The notes beneath the pieces were generated by a model. The model made no database searches. It worked only from the letters and a program-made list of their open reading frames with translations, and was not told the origin of the DNA. Shown here in pieces: positions 8,485 through 17,227 of a stretch of DNA of 32,338 nucleotides (the first letter of the stretch is position 1; each line of letters begins with the position of its first letter). The DNA is from Nitrosopumilaceae archaeon. Lineage in GTDB: Archaea > Thermoproteota > Nitrososphaeria > Nitrososphaerales > Nitrosopumilaceae. Where the stretch lies: assembly GCA_021296175.1 (NCBI GenBank), contig JAGWAX010000006.1, positions 1-32,338 on the forward strand. Reading direction: 5' to 3'. The position numbers were made by a program, and so were the translations under genes.

Positions 8485-9039
8485 GTGAACAAGATATCGG
8501 TTGCAATGGCAGGTTCGGGCGGGGCCGTTGCGCTGGGGCTCGTGCTGATGGCCCTCGGCACGCAGGCGGTGCTGGAGGACGTGGTGCAGGGCAGCGGCAC
8601 GATAAGCGCGGCGACGCCGCCGTTGGAGATCGAGTTTGTGGTGGGGTATGACAACGACGACGACAACGACAACAAGGAGGATCGGACGGGCGTGTTCGCA
8701 GTACAGGTGCTCGACGCGCCGGAGGGAAGCGAGGTGTCGGCAACGGTCCTGGACCCGCTCGGTGCAGAGATTGCGTCCGTCTCACGCATAGCCGAGGAGC
8801 CCGGGGGCAGCGTCGAGGGCAGGTTCGACGCCGAGACGGAGGGCACGTACAGCCTTGTCATACGTAACGCGGGGCAGGACGGCGCCCTCACGTTCGGGGC
8901 CATCGGCCCCCTGCCGGACGTGTCATCAAAGGCGCTGGCGTTCATACCGTTTTACTTGCTGCTTGCCGGCATAATGGGAATGGCCGGACTGGGTGTATAC
9001 TGGGCCGCCAGCATCAGAAGGCGGAAAAGGTTCAGTTGA
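8485..9039 (+). CDS. Exported two-TM protein of unknown function
   Basis: A 184-residue protein with an N-terminal signal/TM helix, about 110 residues of beta-rich extracytoplasmic domain, a C-terminal TM helix and a short basic cytosolic tail (RRRKRF). The domain (EGTYSLVIRNAG and the strands before it) is reminiscent of GOLD/emp24-like beta sandwiches; this is a shape-level impression only. A short acidic Asn/Asp run lies near residue 55. The track start is TTG 8440; GTG 8485 is preferred because tttttaa is centred 26 nt upstream. It is divergent from the multicopper oxidase and overlaps the end of the next minus gene by 8 bp. Confidence 0.75.
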   Translation: MNKISVAMAGSGGAVALGLVLMALGTQAVLEDVVQGSGTISAATPPLEIEFVVGYDNDDDNDNKEDRTGVFAVQVLDAPEGSEVSATVLDPLGAEIASVSRIAEEPGGSVEGRFDAETEGTYSLVIRNAGQDGALTFGAIGPLPDVSSKALAFIPFYLLLAGIMGMAGLGVYWAASIRRRKRFS

Positions 9040-9346
9040 GATAACTGTCCATCTTCTCGAGCCCCTCGACTGCGGCACCAAAGCCGTCACCGTCCTCGAC
9101 CAGTCTGGAGAGTTTCTCAGAGTCGGCCTCCAGCGTGACGCTGCCCGAGTCGTCCGTGCCGCGTACGACGAATCCGCACTCTATGAGGTATCCGAGCCGC
9201 TCCAGCACGTCCTCTTCGGAGGAGGACGACGCGTCGGCAAGGTGCCGGCAGGTCTTGGCCCCGTCCTCGAGTTCCGCAAGCATTGCAGACGCGGCGGGAT
9301 CAAACATACACTCTACTGCCCTGTCCCTGTCGTATGCGGGCTCCAT
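9032..9346 (-). CDS. Small winged-helix-like protein
   Basis: A 104-residue protein whose middle reads as a helix-turn-helix/winged-helix: MLAELEDGAKTCRHLA, EEDVLERLGYLIECGFV, then a short beta wing (GSVTLEA). It ends in a helical segment (GLEKMDSYLN). The layout is ArsR/MarR-like and suggests a small DNA-binding regulator; this is inference from pattern. The track start is TTG 9424. ATG 9346 is preferred because gttataat (9368-9375) is centred 26 nt upstream. The stop overlaps the convergent two-TM gene by 8 bp. Confidence 0.65.
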   Translation of the reverse strand: MEPAYDRDRAVECMFDPAASAMLAELEDGAKTCRHLADASSSSEEDVLERLGYLIECGFVVRGTDDSGSVTLEADSEKLSRLVEDGDGFGAAVEGLEKMDSYLN

Positions 9347-9458
9347 GCACGCTGGGCGCTGCGTGCCGTTATAATCCTTCGGCGCGCATGCGGCGGTTGC
9401 AAGAGATGCGGACGCGGGCTCCAAAGCGGTTAAAAATCAAGATGCATGCCAGATAACC

Positions 9459-9611
9459 ATGCAGCCCATGTGCAGGGGGGACAAGTCAGGCAGGGGGGAG
9501 CACTGTTACTGCAAGGAGGTGGACCAGCAGAGGGGCGTCAGGAAATGTTGCAGGTGCGGCATGTGGAACGTGCACGGGAGGGACTGGACCAGCATGGAGG
9601 ACTACAGGTGA
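9459..9611 (+). CDS. 50-residue Cys-rich (putative zinc) protein, absent from ORF track
   Basis: ATG at 9459 follows ttaaaaat (9430-9437) by 26 nt, the leaderless spacing seen throughout the window, and the frame ends with TGA at 9609-9611. The peptide has a lone early Cys, then HCYC, then CCRCG and a late His, a plausible zinc-binding set. Codons such as AGG for Arg match neighbouring genes. It sits between the winged-helix gene (divergent) and rps13. The role is unknown; it could be a small regulator or ribosome-associated zinc protein. Confidence 0.55.
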   Translation: MQPMCRGDKSGRGEHCYCKEVDQQRGVRKCCRCGMWNVHGRDWTSMEDYR

Positions 9612-9813
9612 GCAGGCGCCGATCCCGGTCCTGCGTCATTCGGCTTTTTCGCCCTTCCGTCCTTCTTTTTCCGCCCGCCCGTCCATCCATCAATCCGCCC
9701 GCCCATCCATCCATCCATCTTGCCCCCTCCCCCGTCCACTGCCGATCCGGAGGCCGCGCCGCAAAGCGCGCCTTTGCATGGTTTTTATCGGGGATTTTCC
9801 GCATTTTTCGTAC
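9612..9813. repeat. Pyrimidine-rich spacer with (atcc)n and (gccc)n tetranucleotides before rps13
   Basis: This 200-bp spacer has almost pure pyrimidine on the plus strand, including gtccatccatcaatccgcc and catccatccatccatc near 9680-9720. Reading frames across it look like simple-repeat peptides and are not genes. It ends in the rps13 promoter. Confidence 0.7.
9782..9788 (+). promoter_or_regulatory. TATA-like box for rps13-rps4
   Basis: tttttat lies about 28 nt before the TTG start at 9814 and after a G/C-rich stretch. The spacing supports the TTG start over the upstream ATG of the track. Confidence 0.5.
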
Positions 9814-10419
9814 TTGAGCAGCAGCAGCACCAGTACCCAGGAATACAGGCACATAGTAAGGATCCTAGGAAACGACATACCGGGCGAGAAAAAGCTGCTC
9901 ATCGGCCTGACCCAGATCAAGGGAATAGGGTACAACTTTGCGACGGCCATTCTTGACACTCTAAAGATAAGCCCCGACCTGAACGTGGGCGACATTACGG
10001 ATGCAAACGTCCAGGACATAGAGAGGACAATAACGGATCCGGCAGGGGCCGGCTTTCCAAGGTGGTTTCTCAACAGGCAAAAGGACATAGAGACGGGCCA
10101 GGACAAGCACCTGCTGACGTCTGACATCCCGTTTACTCTCCGCAACGACATAGAGAGGGAGAGAATCACGGCCAGCTGGAGGGGATACAGGCACATGAGC
10201 GGCCTAAAGGTCAGGGGCCAGCGCACCAGGACCTCCGGCAGGAGAGGTGGCGCGGTAGGAGTCGCAAAGGGCGGCGGTGCGGCAGCTGTCCCCGCAAAGA
10301 AGAGTTCTGGCGGCGGCGGAGCTCCGGCGGCGCCTCAGAGCCCGGCCGATGCTTCTGCTGCTACAGCAGCGGCGCCCGCGGCAGACGCCAAACCCGAAGA
10401 GAGCGAAAAAAAGGAATAG
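9814..10419 (+). CDS. rps13: 30S ribosomal protein uS13 (S13p)
   Basis: Component of the small-subunit head that contacts the P-site tRNA and 5S/50S bridge. The family core begins with [17 protein letters not shown] and includes [22 protein letters not shown] and the C-terminal [13 protein letters not shown]. The track ORF starts upstream at ATG 9778; TTG 9814 gives the normal archaeal N-terminus and follows a TATA-like box. After the conserved core comes a tail of about 50 residues of Ala, Pro, Gly and Lys that is longer than usual. rps4 follows after 9 bp. Confidence 0.93.
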   Translation: MSSSSTSTQEYRHIVRILGNDIPGEKKLLIGLTQIKGIGYNFATAILDTLKISPDLNVGDITDANVQDIERTITDPAGAGFPRWFLNRQKDIETGQDKHLLTSDIPFTLRNDIERERITASWRGYRHMSGLKVRGQRTRTSGRRGGAVGVAKGGGAAAVPAKKSSGGGGAPAAPQSPADASAATAAAPAADAKPEESEKKE

Positions 10420-10428
10420 TGACATAAC

Positions 10429-11160
10429 ATGGGCGATCCAAAATATCCGCGTCGGGCATGGAGAAAGCCGAAGAGGCCGCTCAACTATAATCTGAAGATG
10501 GACGAGCTCAAGACGCTCGGTACGTTCGGGCTGCGCACAAAACGCGAGTTGTGGAAGGCGCACACAGAACTGTCACGCGTAAGGCACCAGGCAAGATCAC
10601 TTTTGGCTCTGAGGGCGGAGGACAGATCGAAAAAGGAACCCATACTGATGAGGTCGCTTGCCAGAATAGGGCTTGTGAGTCCGGACGCGACGCTTGATGA
10701 CGTGCTGAACCTCAAGGTAAGCGACCTGCTTGCAAGGAGGTTCCAGACCATCGTCACCAAAAAGTTCGAGTTCAAGACCCCGTACCAGGCAAGGCAGGCG
10801 GTGGTGCACGGGCACATGATGATAGGGGAGAGAAGGATAAACATCCCGTCGTATGTCGTAACGGTGGAGGAAGAGGGCAGCATCAGGTTTGCAGCAGAGT
10901 CAAAGATTCCAGAGAGGCTCGAGAAGAGGCGGCAGGACGACAGGGGGAGCGATAATGAGGAAGATGATCACGAGGCGGCAGGCAGCGATGCGGCAGAGGG
11001 GGCAGAGGTAAAGCAGCAGGATGTCCAGAATGAGCAACAGCAGCAGGCTCAAAATGACGGCGATACGGGCAGCGAGCAGGGCGCCAAGAACGATGCAGTG
11101 CAGAATGCAGAGACCGCGCCGGCAGCAGAGAACGCGCCTGCAGGGTCATCATCGCAATAA
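10429..11160 (+). CDS. rps4: 30S ribosomal protein uS4 (S4p)
   Basis: Primary 16S rRNA-binding protein of the small subunit. The N-terminus (MGDPKYPRRAWRKPKRPL) is the archaeal/eukaryal form. The S4 RNA-binding domain is visible around residues 100-150 (LARRFQTIVTKK, ARQAVVHGHMMIGERRINIP). After about residue 165 the protein continues as an acidic, Gln/Asn/Ala-rich tail of some 75 residues, which archaeal S4 usually lacks or keeps short. It is co-transcribed with rps13. The genes that commonly follow in archaea, rps11 and rpoD, are not here; a surface-protein gene comes next. Confidence 0.95.
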   Translation: MGDPKYPRRAWRKPKRPLNYNLKMDELKTLGTFGLRTKRELWKAHTELSRVRHQARSLLALRAEDRSKKEPILMRSLARIGLVSPDATLDDVLNLKVSDLLARRFQTIVTKKFEFKTPYQARQAVVHGHMMIGERRINIPSYVVTVEEEGSIRFAAESKIPERLEKRRQDDRGSDNEEDDHEAAGSDAAEGAEVKQQDVQNEQQQQAQNDGDTGSEQGAKNDAVQNAETAPAAENAPAGSSSQ

Positions 11161-11284
11161 CCACCACCATAACCACCATCAACGCACGTTACAAAAAGAT
11201 TCATCAAACCAATGTTTTGAAGAGTCGCGACCAAGTCTTTGAGTTGGCAGATGGCCGCAGGGCGCGTCCACCGGCATCAGAAAT

Positions 11285-11294
11285 CTTATAAATT
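11285..11294 (+). promoter_or_regulatory. TATA-like box for FG-GAP gene
   Basis: cttataaatt lies about 30 nt before ATG 11321 and only about 17 nt before ATG 11306, which favours the second ATG. Confidence 0.45.
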
Positions 11295-11320
11295 GACCCA
11301 AACAAATGATCCCATTACAG

Positions 11321-12871
11321 ATGGTACGAGCACTACTTGGAACAACCCGCGTCGCGGCGGCGGTGTTGGCACTGGCTGCAGTCGCGGTGACTGCGGCGGC
11401 AGTGACGACGGGCGCACCATACTACCAAGAGGCCCACGCTTCGTCCGCGCCGTTCCAGTACGCCCAGAGCACCGTCAAGATCCACAACGGCAGCATACCC
11501 GCACTGGCACTCAATGAGCACGACTCGTTCGGCAGCAGCGTGGACTTTGTGGGCGACGTGAACGGCGACGGGGTGCCCGACCTCATGGTGGGGGCCAGCG
11601 GCGACGACTCGCACGCCAGAAACTCCGGGGCCGCGTACCTGCTGTTCATGAGTGCCGACGGGACTGCCGAGAGCGCCGTCAAGATCACCGGCGCCGACGT
11701 GCCGTCCCTGAGGGCCGGAGACTACTTTGGCGCCGGAGTGGCCGGCATAGGCGACGTGAACGGCGACGGGGTGCCCGACGCGGCCGTCGGCGCAGACGGG
11801 GATGACGCGGGCGGGACCAACGCCGGCACCGTGCACGTACTCTTCCTTGACCGCAGCGGCGCGGTGACCTCATCGACAGAGCTCAGCCCGGACACCATAC
11901 CCGGGCTGTCGGCCAGACAGTACGAGTACTTTGGGTTCAGGGTGGCCGGCATAGGCGACTTGGACGGCGACGGGGTGCCCGACGTGGCCGTCGGCAGGTA
12001 TCCGGCGCACGGCTCCCTGCTGTTTTTGAACCTGCCGTTTAACTACACGGATACCGTCAGCGAGCGGCTGGCAGCCTACCCCGACGAGGAGTTCTACGGA
12101 TCGGTGGACGTCATATTCATGAACGCCGACGGCACGGCCAGGGAGTCGGCAAGTATAGGGCACGGTACGGCCAACGCGCCCGACCTCGAGCCGGAACACT
12201 TCTTTGGGACCGCCGTGGCCGGAATCGGCGATTTTGACGGGGACGGTGTGCCCGACCTGGCCGTCGGCTCGGATTCCACGGACCTGACATACGCCAAGGT
12301 GTGTCGCGACTCCGGCTCGTCTAGCACCACCGTACTGAATACGGGATCCATGCACGTCCTGATGATGAACGGCGACGGGTCAGTAAGGGACAGCTTTACC
12401 ATAGACGGGGCGACGGAGAACGGGCCCGTCCTGAACGAGTTCGAGTTCTTCGGGATAGAGGTGTCGGCGATCGGCGATCTGGACGGGGACGGAGTGACAG
12501 AGCTTGCCGGCGGCGCCAACCGGGGCGACGGCGGGGGACTCGACAGGGGCGAGGTGCACGTCATGTACATGAACGGGGACGGCTCCATAAAGGCGACGCA
12601 GACGCTCGACGACCTGGCCCCCAACGGACCCTCCCTTGACGACTATAACTTCTTCGGCTTTGCGATGTCCTCCAGCGCCGACGTGAACGGGGACGGCAGG
12701 CCCGACATTGCAGTGGGCGCGTACCTGGACAACATAAGGGGGCTGCACGACCAGTCCGTCGAGGATGTCGACACGCTGACCCCCGAGGAGCGCGAAGCCA
12801 TCGCAGACGAGATATCCAGGGGGGCGGCGGAGGCTGCCCTCGGCGCCGTACACGTCATACTGACAAGGTGA
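11321..12871 (+). CDS. Secreted FG-GAP (integrin-alpha-like) beta-propeller protein
   Basis: A 516-residue exported protein. A signal peptide (VAAAVLALAAVAVTAAAV) is followed by six or more FG-GAP repeats. Each has a phenylalanine-glycine turn (DSFGSSV, DYFGAGV, EYFGFRV, HFFGTAV, FFGIEV, NFFGFAM) and a calcium-binding DxDGDG/DxNGDG loop followed by (V)PD-AVG. The fifth repeat is degenerate (GVTELAGG). These fold as a Ca-bound beta-propeller and act in adhesion or surface binding; the ligand is unknown. It lies alone between rps4 and glmS with its own promoter. ATG 11306 is an alternative start. Confidence 0.9.
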   Translation: MVRALLGTTRVAAAVLALAAVAVTAAAVTTGAPYYQEAHASSAPFQYAQSTVKIHNGSIPALALNEHDSFGSSVDFVGDVNGDGVPDLMVGASGDDSHARNSGAAYLLFMSADGTAESAVKITGADVPSLRAGDYFGAGVAGIGDVNGDGVPDAAVGADGDDAGGTNAGTVHVLFLDRSGAVTSSTELSPDTIPGLSARQYEYFGFRVAGIGDLDGDGVPDVAVGRYPAHGSLLFLNLPFNYTDTVSERLAAYPDEEFYGSVDVIFMNADGTARESASIGHGTANAPDLEPEHFFGTAVAGIGDFDGDGVPDLAVGSDSTDLTYAKVCRDSGSSSTTVLNTGSMHVLMMNGDGSVRDSFTIDGATENGPVLNEFEFFGIEVSAIGDLDGDGVTELAGGANRGDGGGLDRGEVHVMYMNGDGSIKATQTLDDLAPNGPSLDDYNFFGFAMSSSADVNGDGRPDIAVGAYLDNIRGLHDQSVEDVDTLTPEEREAIADEISRGAAEAALGAVHVILTR

Positions 12872-13229
12872 CTGCCAGCAGAGCATGCCGCCTGACGGGC
12901 GCGGCCCAAAGGCGAAATACCTGCGCGCACGGCCATCCACGCCGCAAAACGGCTCAAGTCTGCCACGTCACGCGCAGGAAAAATCTGACGCGCCTGCCGC
13001 CGCGGCAGAGGCGAAGACAGTACCATCACCGCAAACCCCGAGGCGCGCATGCCTTACTGGTTGCACTAGTTTCCCTTTCCTTCCCTTCCCCTCCGCATTT
13101 CCCGACAAACAAGACGAGGGCAAGCGCCATTTTTTAGCACAGTCATTCCAGCCGGCCGCGGACCAATGCCGAGGAACTGAAAAAGAGTAGGCTTTTATCG
13201 CAAACCCGGCCCCCGCGGATCTGTTTGAG
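12872..13229. other. Gene-free spacer before glmS
   Basis: 358 bp without a convincing gene. ORFs on both strands use CGN arginine codons and simple-repeat peptides unlike the neighbours. A pyrimidine tract (13070-13100), a T-run at about 13130 that could end FG-GAP transcription, and a TATA-like cttttatc (13193-13200) some 33 nt before glmS are the visible elements. Confidence 0.5.
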
Positions 13230-15140
13230 ATGTGTTGTTCCATAATAGGGTACAGCAGTAGGGGTGACGGTGACGGTGACGGCGCGGCGCCCATACTGGT
13301 ACGCGGGCTCAGGCGCATGGAGTACCGCGGGTATGACAGCGTGGGGGTCGCAACCGCATCCGGCGAGCGCGGCCCGGGGCAGCAGGCGGATGGCGACATA
13401 ATGGTGCGCAAGGGCACCGGCAGGGTGGACGACGTGAACAGGTCGGCGCGCCTCGACGCGATGCCCGGAAGCGTCGGAATAGGCCACACGAGGTGGGCCA
13501 CACATGGAAACGTGACGGACGCAAACGCGCACCCCCATCCAAGCAGCTCAGGCGAGATCGCTGTAGTGCACAACGGCATCATAACAAACTTCGAGGAGAT
13601 AAAGTCTGAGCTTGTACAGGACGGGTACGCGTTCAGGAGCGAGACGGACAGCGAGGTGATCTCAAACCTGCTGCAGAAAAACTACGAGCGGACCAAGAGC
13701 GTCAAGGAGTCCATGGCAAGCACGGTTTCAAGGCTGCAGGGCGAGTATGCGTTCGTGGCAATGTTCAGCGGCGGCAGGCTGGCCGCGGCCAGGCTCCACA
13801 AGCCGCTCATAGTCGGGGTCGGAAAGAACGACATGTTTCTCTCAAGTGACGTGCTCGGGTTCATCGAGTACACGGACGAGGCCGTATACGTGGAGAACGG
13901 CAACATGGTGATTGCAGACAGGGACACGGCCACATTCGAGATAACGGACTTTGAGGGAAGCCCCGCCAAGTACAGCATAACAAAGGTCTCAAAGGAGTTC
14001 GGGGACGCGTACAAGGGCGACTATGCGCACTTTACCCTAAAGGAGATCTTCGAGCAGCACGAGACCGCGTCCAGGGCAGGCGGGACGGCCGTGCATGAGA
14101 TAGCAGAGGCCGCCAAAATCATACGCGACGCGGACAGCGTATGCCTGACGGGCAGCGGGAGCAGCTACAACGCGGCGCTAGTCGCAAAGCACTTCTTTGC
14201 AAGCCATGCCAAAAAGAGCACAGAGGCCGTCATGTCAAGCGAGATGCAGTTCTCATCGGAAGGAATGGGCCCCGGCTCGGTGCTCGTGGCCATATCCCAG
14301 AGCGGGGAGAGCGCCGACGTGCTGAGCGCAGTCAGGACGGCGAGGAAGGCGGGGTGCAGAATAATATCGGTGGTCAACATGATGACCTCCTCGCTTGCGC
14401 GCCAGTCAGACGTGACAATCGGGATGAACTGCGGCCCCGAGATAGGGGTGGCCGCCACCAAGAGCTTTACGTCCCAGCTGGTGGTGCTATACAGGATAAT
14501 ATCTCAAGTGGCAGGAGGCAGGCGGCCTGATGGGGGTAGTGGTGACAATGGTGGTGGTGACAATGGTGGTGGTGGTGACAATGGCGGCAACGGCAGCAGC
14601 AACAGCGGCATCACAGGCGCGGTCCCGGGCCTCATACTCCGGACGCTGGAGGATCCCACCGGCGTGCAAAAGGTGGCAAAGGAGCTAAAGGACATATCTG
14701 ACATATACGTGCTCGGCAGGGGCGTGCACTATCCCATCGCAACGGAGGCGGCCCTGAAGATAAAGGAGCTGACGTACATACACGCAGAGGGGATTGCAGG
14801 GGGCGAGCTAAAGCACGGGCCGCTTGCGCTGATGGACGACTCGACATACGTCATCGTGATAAACCCGGCCGACTCCACGCACGAAGAGATGCTGACCAGC
14901 GCAAGGGAGATAAAAGCCAGAGGCGCGAGAATAATAGGAATATCCGACGCGCGTTCAGACGTGTACGACCACTGGATAAGGATTCCGGAAGCCGGGGGCG
15001 AGGCGGAGAATGCAAAGAGCCCGCTTTATGCCATATCGGAGATCATACCCATACAGCTGCTCGCGTACTATACGGCGCTGGAGAGGAATGCGGATCCGGA
15101 CTATCCGAGGAATCTGGCAAAGTCTGTAACTGTCAAGTGA
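13230..15140 (+). CDS. glmS: Glutamine--fructose-6-phosphate aminotransferase (isomerising)
   Basis: Makes glucosamine-6-phosphate from fructose-6-phosphate and glutamine, the first step to UDP-GlcNAc and surface glycans. The N-terminal nucleophile Cys2 (MCCSIIGY) opens the class II amidotransferase domain, with RGLRRMEYRGYDS, GHTRWATHG and HNGIITN. Two SIS domains follow: TGSGSSYNAALVAKHF with SQSGES, then ILGRG-type VLGRGVHYPIA, EGIAGGELKHGPLA and the C-terminal NLAKSVTVK. Between the SIS domains (about residues 430-465) sits a Gly/Asp/Asn-rich insert encoded by ggtggtgacaat repeats. It is monocistronic, with a TATA-like box upstream, and converges on the cobT-like gene. Confidence 0.96.
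   Translation: MCCSIIGYSSRGDGDGDGAAPILVRGLRRMEYRGYDSVGVATASGERGPGQQADGDIMVRKGTGRVDDVNRSARLDAMPGSVGIGHTRWATHGNVTDANAHPHPSSSGEIAVVHNGIITNFEEIKSELVQDGYAFRSETDSEVISNLLQKNYERTKSVKESMASTVSRLQGEYAFVAMFSGGRLAAARLHKPLIVGVGKNDMFLSSDVLGFIEYTDEAVYVENGNMVIADRDTATFEITDFEGSPAKYSITKVSKEFGDAYKGDYAHFTLKEIFEQHETASRAGGTAVHEIAEAAKIIRDADSVCLTGSGSSYNAALVAKHFFASHAKKSTEAVMSSEMQFSSEGMGPGSVLVAISQSGESADVLSAVRTARKAGCRIISVVNMMTSSLARQSDVTIGMNCGPEIGVAATKSFTSQLVVLYRIISQVAGGRRPDGGSGDNGGGDNGGGGDNGGNGSSNSGITGAVPGLILRTLEDPTGVQKVAKELKDISDIYVLGRGVHYPIATEAALKIKELTYIHAEGIAGGELKHGPLALMDDSTYVIVINPADSTHEEMLTSAREIKARGARIIGISDARSDVYDHWIRIPEAGGEAENAKSPLYAISEIIPIQLLAYYTALERNADPDYPRNLAKSVTVK
14530..14600. repeat. ggtggtgacaat-type repeat inside glmS
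   Basis: Imperfect tandem ggtggtgacaat units encode (Gly)n-Asp-Asn in the linker between the two SIS domains. In-frame length change would lengthen the linker without touching active-site motifs. Confidence 0.85.
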
Positions 15141-15170
15141 GTGGAGCCGGTGCGAAGGGGACCGTAGACT

Positions 15171-15189
15171 GCCCCGTCCGGCACGGGGC
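15171..15189. terminator. Hairpin between convergent glmS and cobT-like genes
   Basis: gccccgt-ccggc-acggggc forms a 7-bp perfect G/C stem in the 62-bp convergent spacer. No T-tract follows on either side, so a terminator role is only suggested by position. Confidence 0.35.
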
Positions 15190-15202
15190 CCGCAGACCCG
15201 CC

Positions 15203-16447
15203 CTATGCGGCCCGCGATTCGGACATTTTGGTATACTCGGCGTCTATTGCGCGCGTCATTTCTGCGCGCCCGGCGTTTGTCTTTAGCATGGCAGAGATGA
15301 TGCAGCCGCCCGCGCCTACGCCCTCCTTGGCATACCCCTCCGCAAATGCCCTCAGTCCCGCATGCTTTGAGGCGTCAAGCCCCGGATCTACTGCGATTGC
15401 AGGCACGTCGGACACGTCAGATATCAGCCCTGCAAAGTCCGCATGCTTGTCTTCGGCCACGTACGAGGTTGTTCCGACTGCCACGTTGCTGCCGTCGTAT
15501 CCTATCCTCGACGCAACGGCAAGGACGGCGGCCATCTGCGTCCCGCCTGCCAGCATCACCTTGGAGGATATGGACGCCGAGCTCAGCATGCCGGCCACGA
15601 ACGGAATCATCGGATCCCCCACGGCGGCCGTTATCCGGTACACGTAATGCTGCCTCTCCGCCTCGCTTGAACCCGGTCCGGGCGGCCTTGGCGCGACGTC
15701 ATCAAGGGGAACCTGCGCGTCGTAGGCATAGTCACTGTCATTGCGTTCGGGGCGCGCGGCCGCGTGCAGGCTGCCGTCCCGGCCTTGCAGGCGCCGTCCG
15801 TCACCAGGTGCGGTGCCAGCCGCATTGCCCGCGGCGCCGCCAGGGGCGCCTTCCGCACGGCCGCCCTCCCCGCCGGGCGCGTGCTGCCGTGCACGCCCCG
15901 CGCTCTCCCTGCCAAGCCTCAGAAACGCGTCACGTACGACCCTCCTCTTGAGCGATATCGGGTTTGAGGGCATGCTGGAGCTGACCCTCGCGCGGTACCC
16001 CAGCCCGTACAAGACTGCCATTGCCGTGGTGGTTCCGGCCGGAATGCTCTCGCCTATCACCAGGCAGTCGGCAAGCGGCGCCAGGCTCCTCCCCACTATG
16101 CGCCCATAGTCCACCGCATGCAGCACGTCCTGCACCGACATCGCGTCGCGCGTGCGGATGTTGCCTCCGTATCCGAGCCCCGTGGCCACGTACGGCAGCC
16201 TCGGGGATACGCGGCTTCCGGCGTTTATCGCCACGTGCGGAATGCTTGCGTGCTCGAGGGCCGCCTTTGCAAGGACGGCGGGGGTCGGCTTGCCGTCAGG
16301 CGTGACGGGTATGCCCTTGATGGTCCTGCAGTATCCGTAATGCAGGTATTCGGCATCGGCAGGCGGCGTGAACTTGAACGAATCCGTGTCGGCGCCAGCA
16401 ATCGTAAGCCCGGGAACCTCGCAGGTGGACGTATACGACATTACCAT
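15203..16447 (-). CDS. cobT: CobT-like nicotinate-nucleotide phosphoribosyltransferase family (archaeal)
   Basis: Archaeal relative of CobT, which transfers the ribose-phosphate of nicotinate mononucleotide to the cobalamin lower-ligand base. Thaumarchaea make B12. Family motifs: TSTCEVPGLTIAGADTDSF, PPADAEYLHYG, INAGSRVSP, GESIPAGTTTAMAVL, AVGDPMIPFVAGM and GGTQMAAVLAV. An insert of about 85 low-complexity residues lies between DAFLRLGRES and YVYRITAAVGDP. The conserved N-terminus seems to begin upstream of the Met: the same frame gives DFVDSVASGRFLFS directly before it, but no standard start precedes the TGA near 16550. An out-of-frame ATG at 16544 suggests a 1-base shift. Confidence 0.85.
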   Translation of the reverse strand: MVMSYTSTCEVPGLTIAGADTDSFKFTPPADAEYLHYGYCRTIKGIPVTPDGKPTPAVLAKAALEHASIPHVAINAGSRVSPRLPYVATGLGYGGNIRTRDAMSVQDVLHAVDYGRIVGRSLAPLADCLVIGESIPAGTTTAMAVLYGLGYRARVSSSMPSNPISLKRRVVRDAFLRLGRESAGRARQHAPGGEGGRAEGAPGGAAGNAAGTAPGDGRRLQGRDGSLHAAARPERNDSDYAYDAQVPLDDVAPRPPGPGSSEAERQHYVYRITAAVGDPMIPFVAGMLSSASISSKVMLAGGTQMAAVLAVASRIGYDGSNVAVGTTSYVAEDKHADFAGLISDVSDVPAIAVDPGLDASKHAGLRAFAEGYAKEGVGAGGCIISAMLKTNAGRAEMTRAIDAEYTKMSESRAA

Positions 16448-16606
16448 CGAGAACAGGAACCTGCCGGATGCGACAGAGTCGACAAAGTCTGCGCCCCTGC
16501 GCCCGCTTCCGTGTATCCTCAGGCCGTCCGTATCCGTTGCGCATCACCGGCCCGTGCGCGGCGCAGGCCGGCTTCTTCGCGTAAATGACAGTGCGTCCAT
16601 GCGCGG

Positions 16607-17227
16607 TCACCCCATGGTCATCCTTGCCACGAACTGTTCCTCGGATACCGGGCGCATCACAGGGTTGCCCTGCTTTTGATCTCCGAGGGTGGACGTCGGC
16701 GCGGCCCCATAGTCGTGCCCCGGATACATTACAAGCGAGTCCTCAAGGTTTGCAAGCGTGTCGAATATGCTGCGGTACAGTTCGCGCGCGCTGCCGCCGG
16801 GCAGGTCGACGCGCCCGCACGTGCCCACAAACAGCGTGTCGCCGGTAAAGATCTTGCCGTCCCCGACCAAACATATGCTGTCCTTTGAGTGACCGGGGGT
16901 GTGCAGCACCTCGAGCGCCGAGTCCCCTAACGCGACGGCGTCGCCGTGCCGCAGCGATATGTCATGTGGCAGCTCGGACGCCTCGTGCTGCGCTATAGGG
17001 GCGCCGGTGGACTGGGCCATCTGCCCGTTTCCCGTCGTGTGGTCAAAGTGGTGGTGCGTGTTTACGATGTGCGTGACGTGGAGCGAGTCCCGCCTTATGA
17101 CCTGTTCGAGTGCTGCCAGGTCCCACGAGGGGTCCAGTATTATGGCATCCTTGGTTTTATAATCAGATATGATGTACGTAAAGTTCTGCATGCGTCCCAC
17201 TGGTATCTGCTCGACTCCAATGGTCAT
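16607..17227 (-). CDS. Metallo-beta-lactamase-fold hydrolase (glyoxalase II / ETHE1-like)
   Basis: A 206-residue MBL-fold enzyme. The dinuclear-metal motif THHHFDH is present, with HTPGHSKDS, FTGDTLFVGTCGRVDLPGG and a final PGHDYG. This arrangement is shared by glyoxalase II-like thioesterases and persulfide dioxygenases (ETHE1 type), which act on glutathione or other thiol derivatives. The exact substrate is not decidable, and the C-terminal glyoxalase II helical domain is absent. Start ATG 17227 overlaps the nnrE stop as ATGA, so the pair is translationally coupled. The longer track ORF start is within nnrE. Confidence 0.85.
   Translation of the reverse strand: MTIGVEQIPVGRMQNFTYIISDYKTKDAIILDPSWDLAALEQVIRRDSLHVTHIVNTHHHFDHTTGNGQMAQSTGAPIAQHEASELPHDISLRHGDAVALGDSALEVLHTPGHSKDSICLVGDGKIFTGDTLFVGTCGRVDLPGGSARELYRSIFDTLANLEDSLVMYPGHDYGAAPTSTLGDQKQGNPVMRPVSEEQFVARMTMG

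Noticed and set aside
12643-13050. 135-residue minus-strand ORF before glmS
   Set aside because: Overlaps the FG-GAP gene and uses codons unlike the neighbours; no motif or promoter.
14120-14260. Possible frameshift in glmS suggested by overlapping ORFs
   Set aside because: The 636-residue frame is continuous through all family motifs; the others are shadows.
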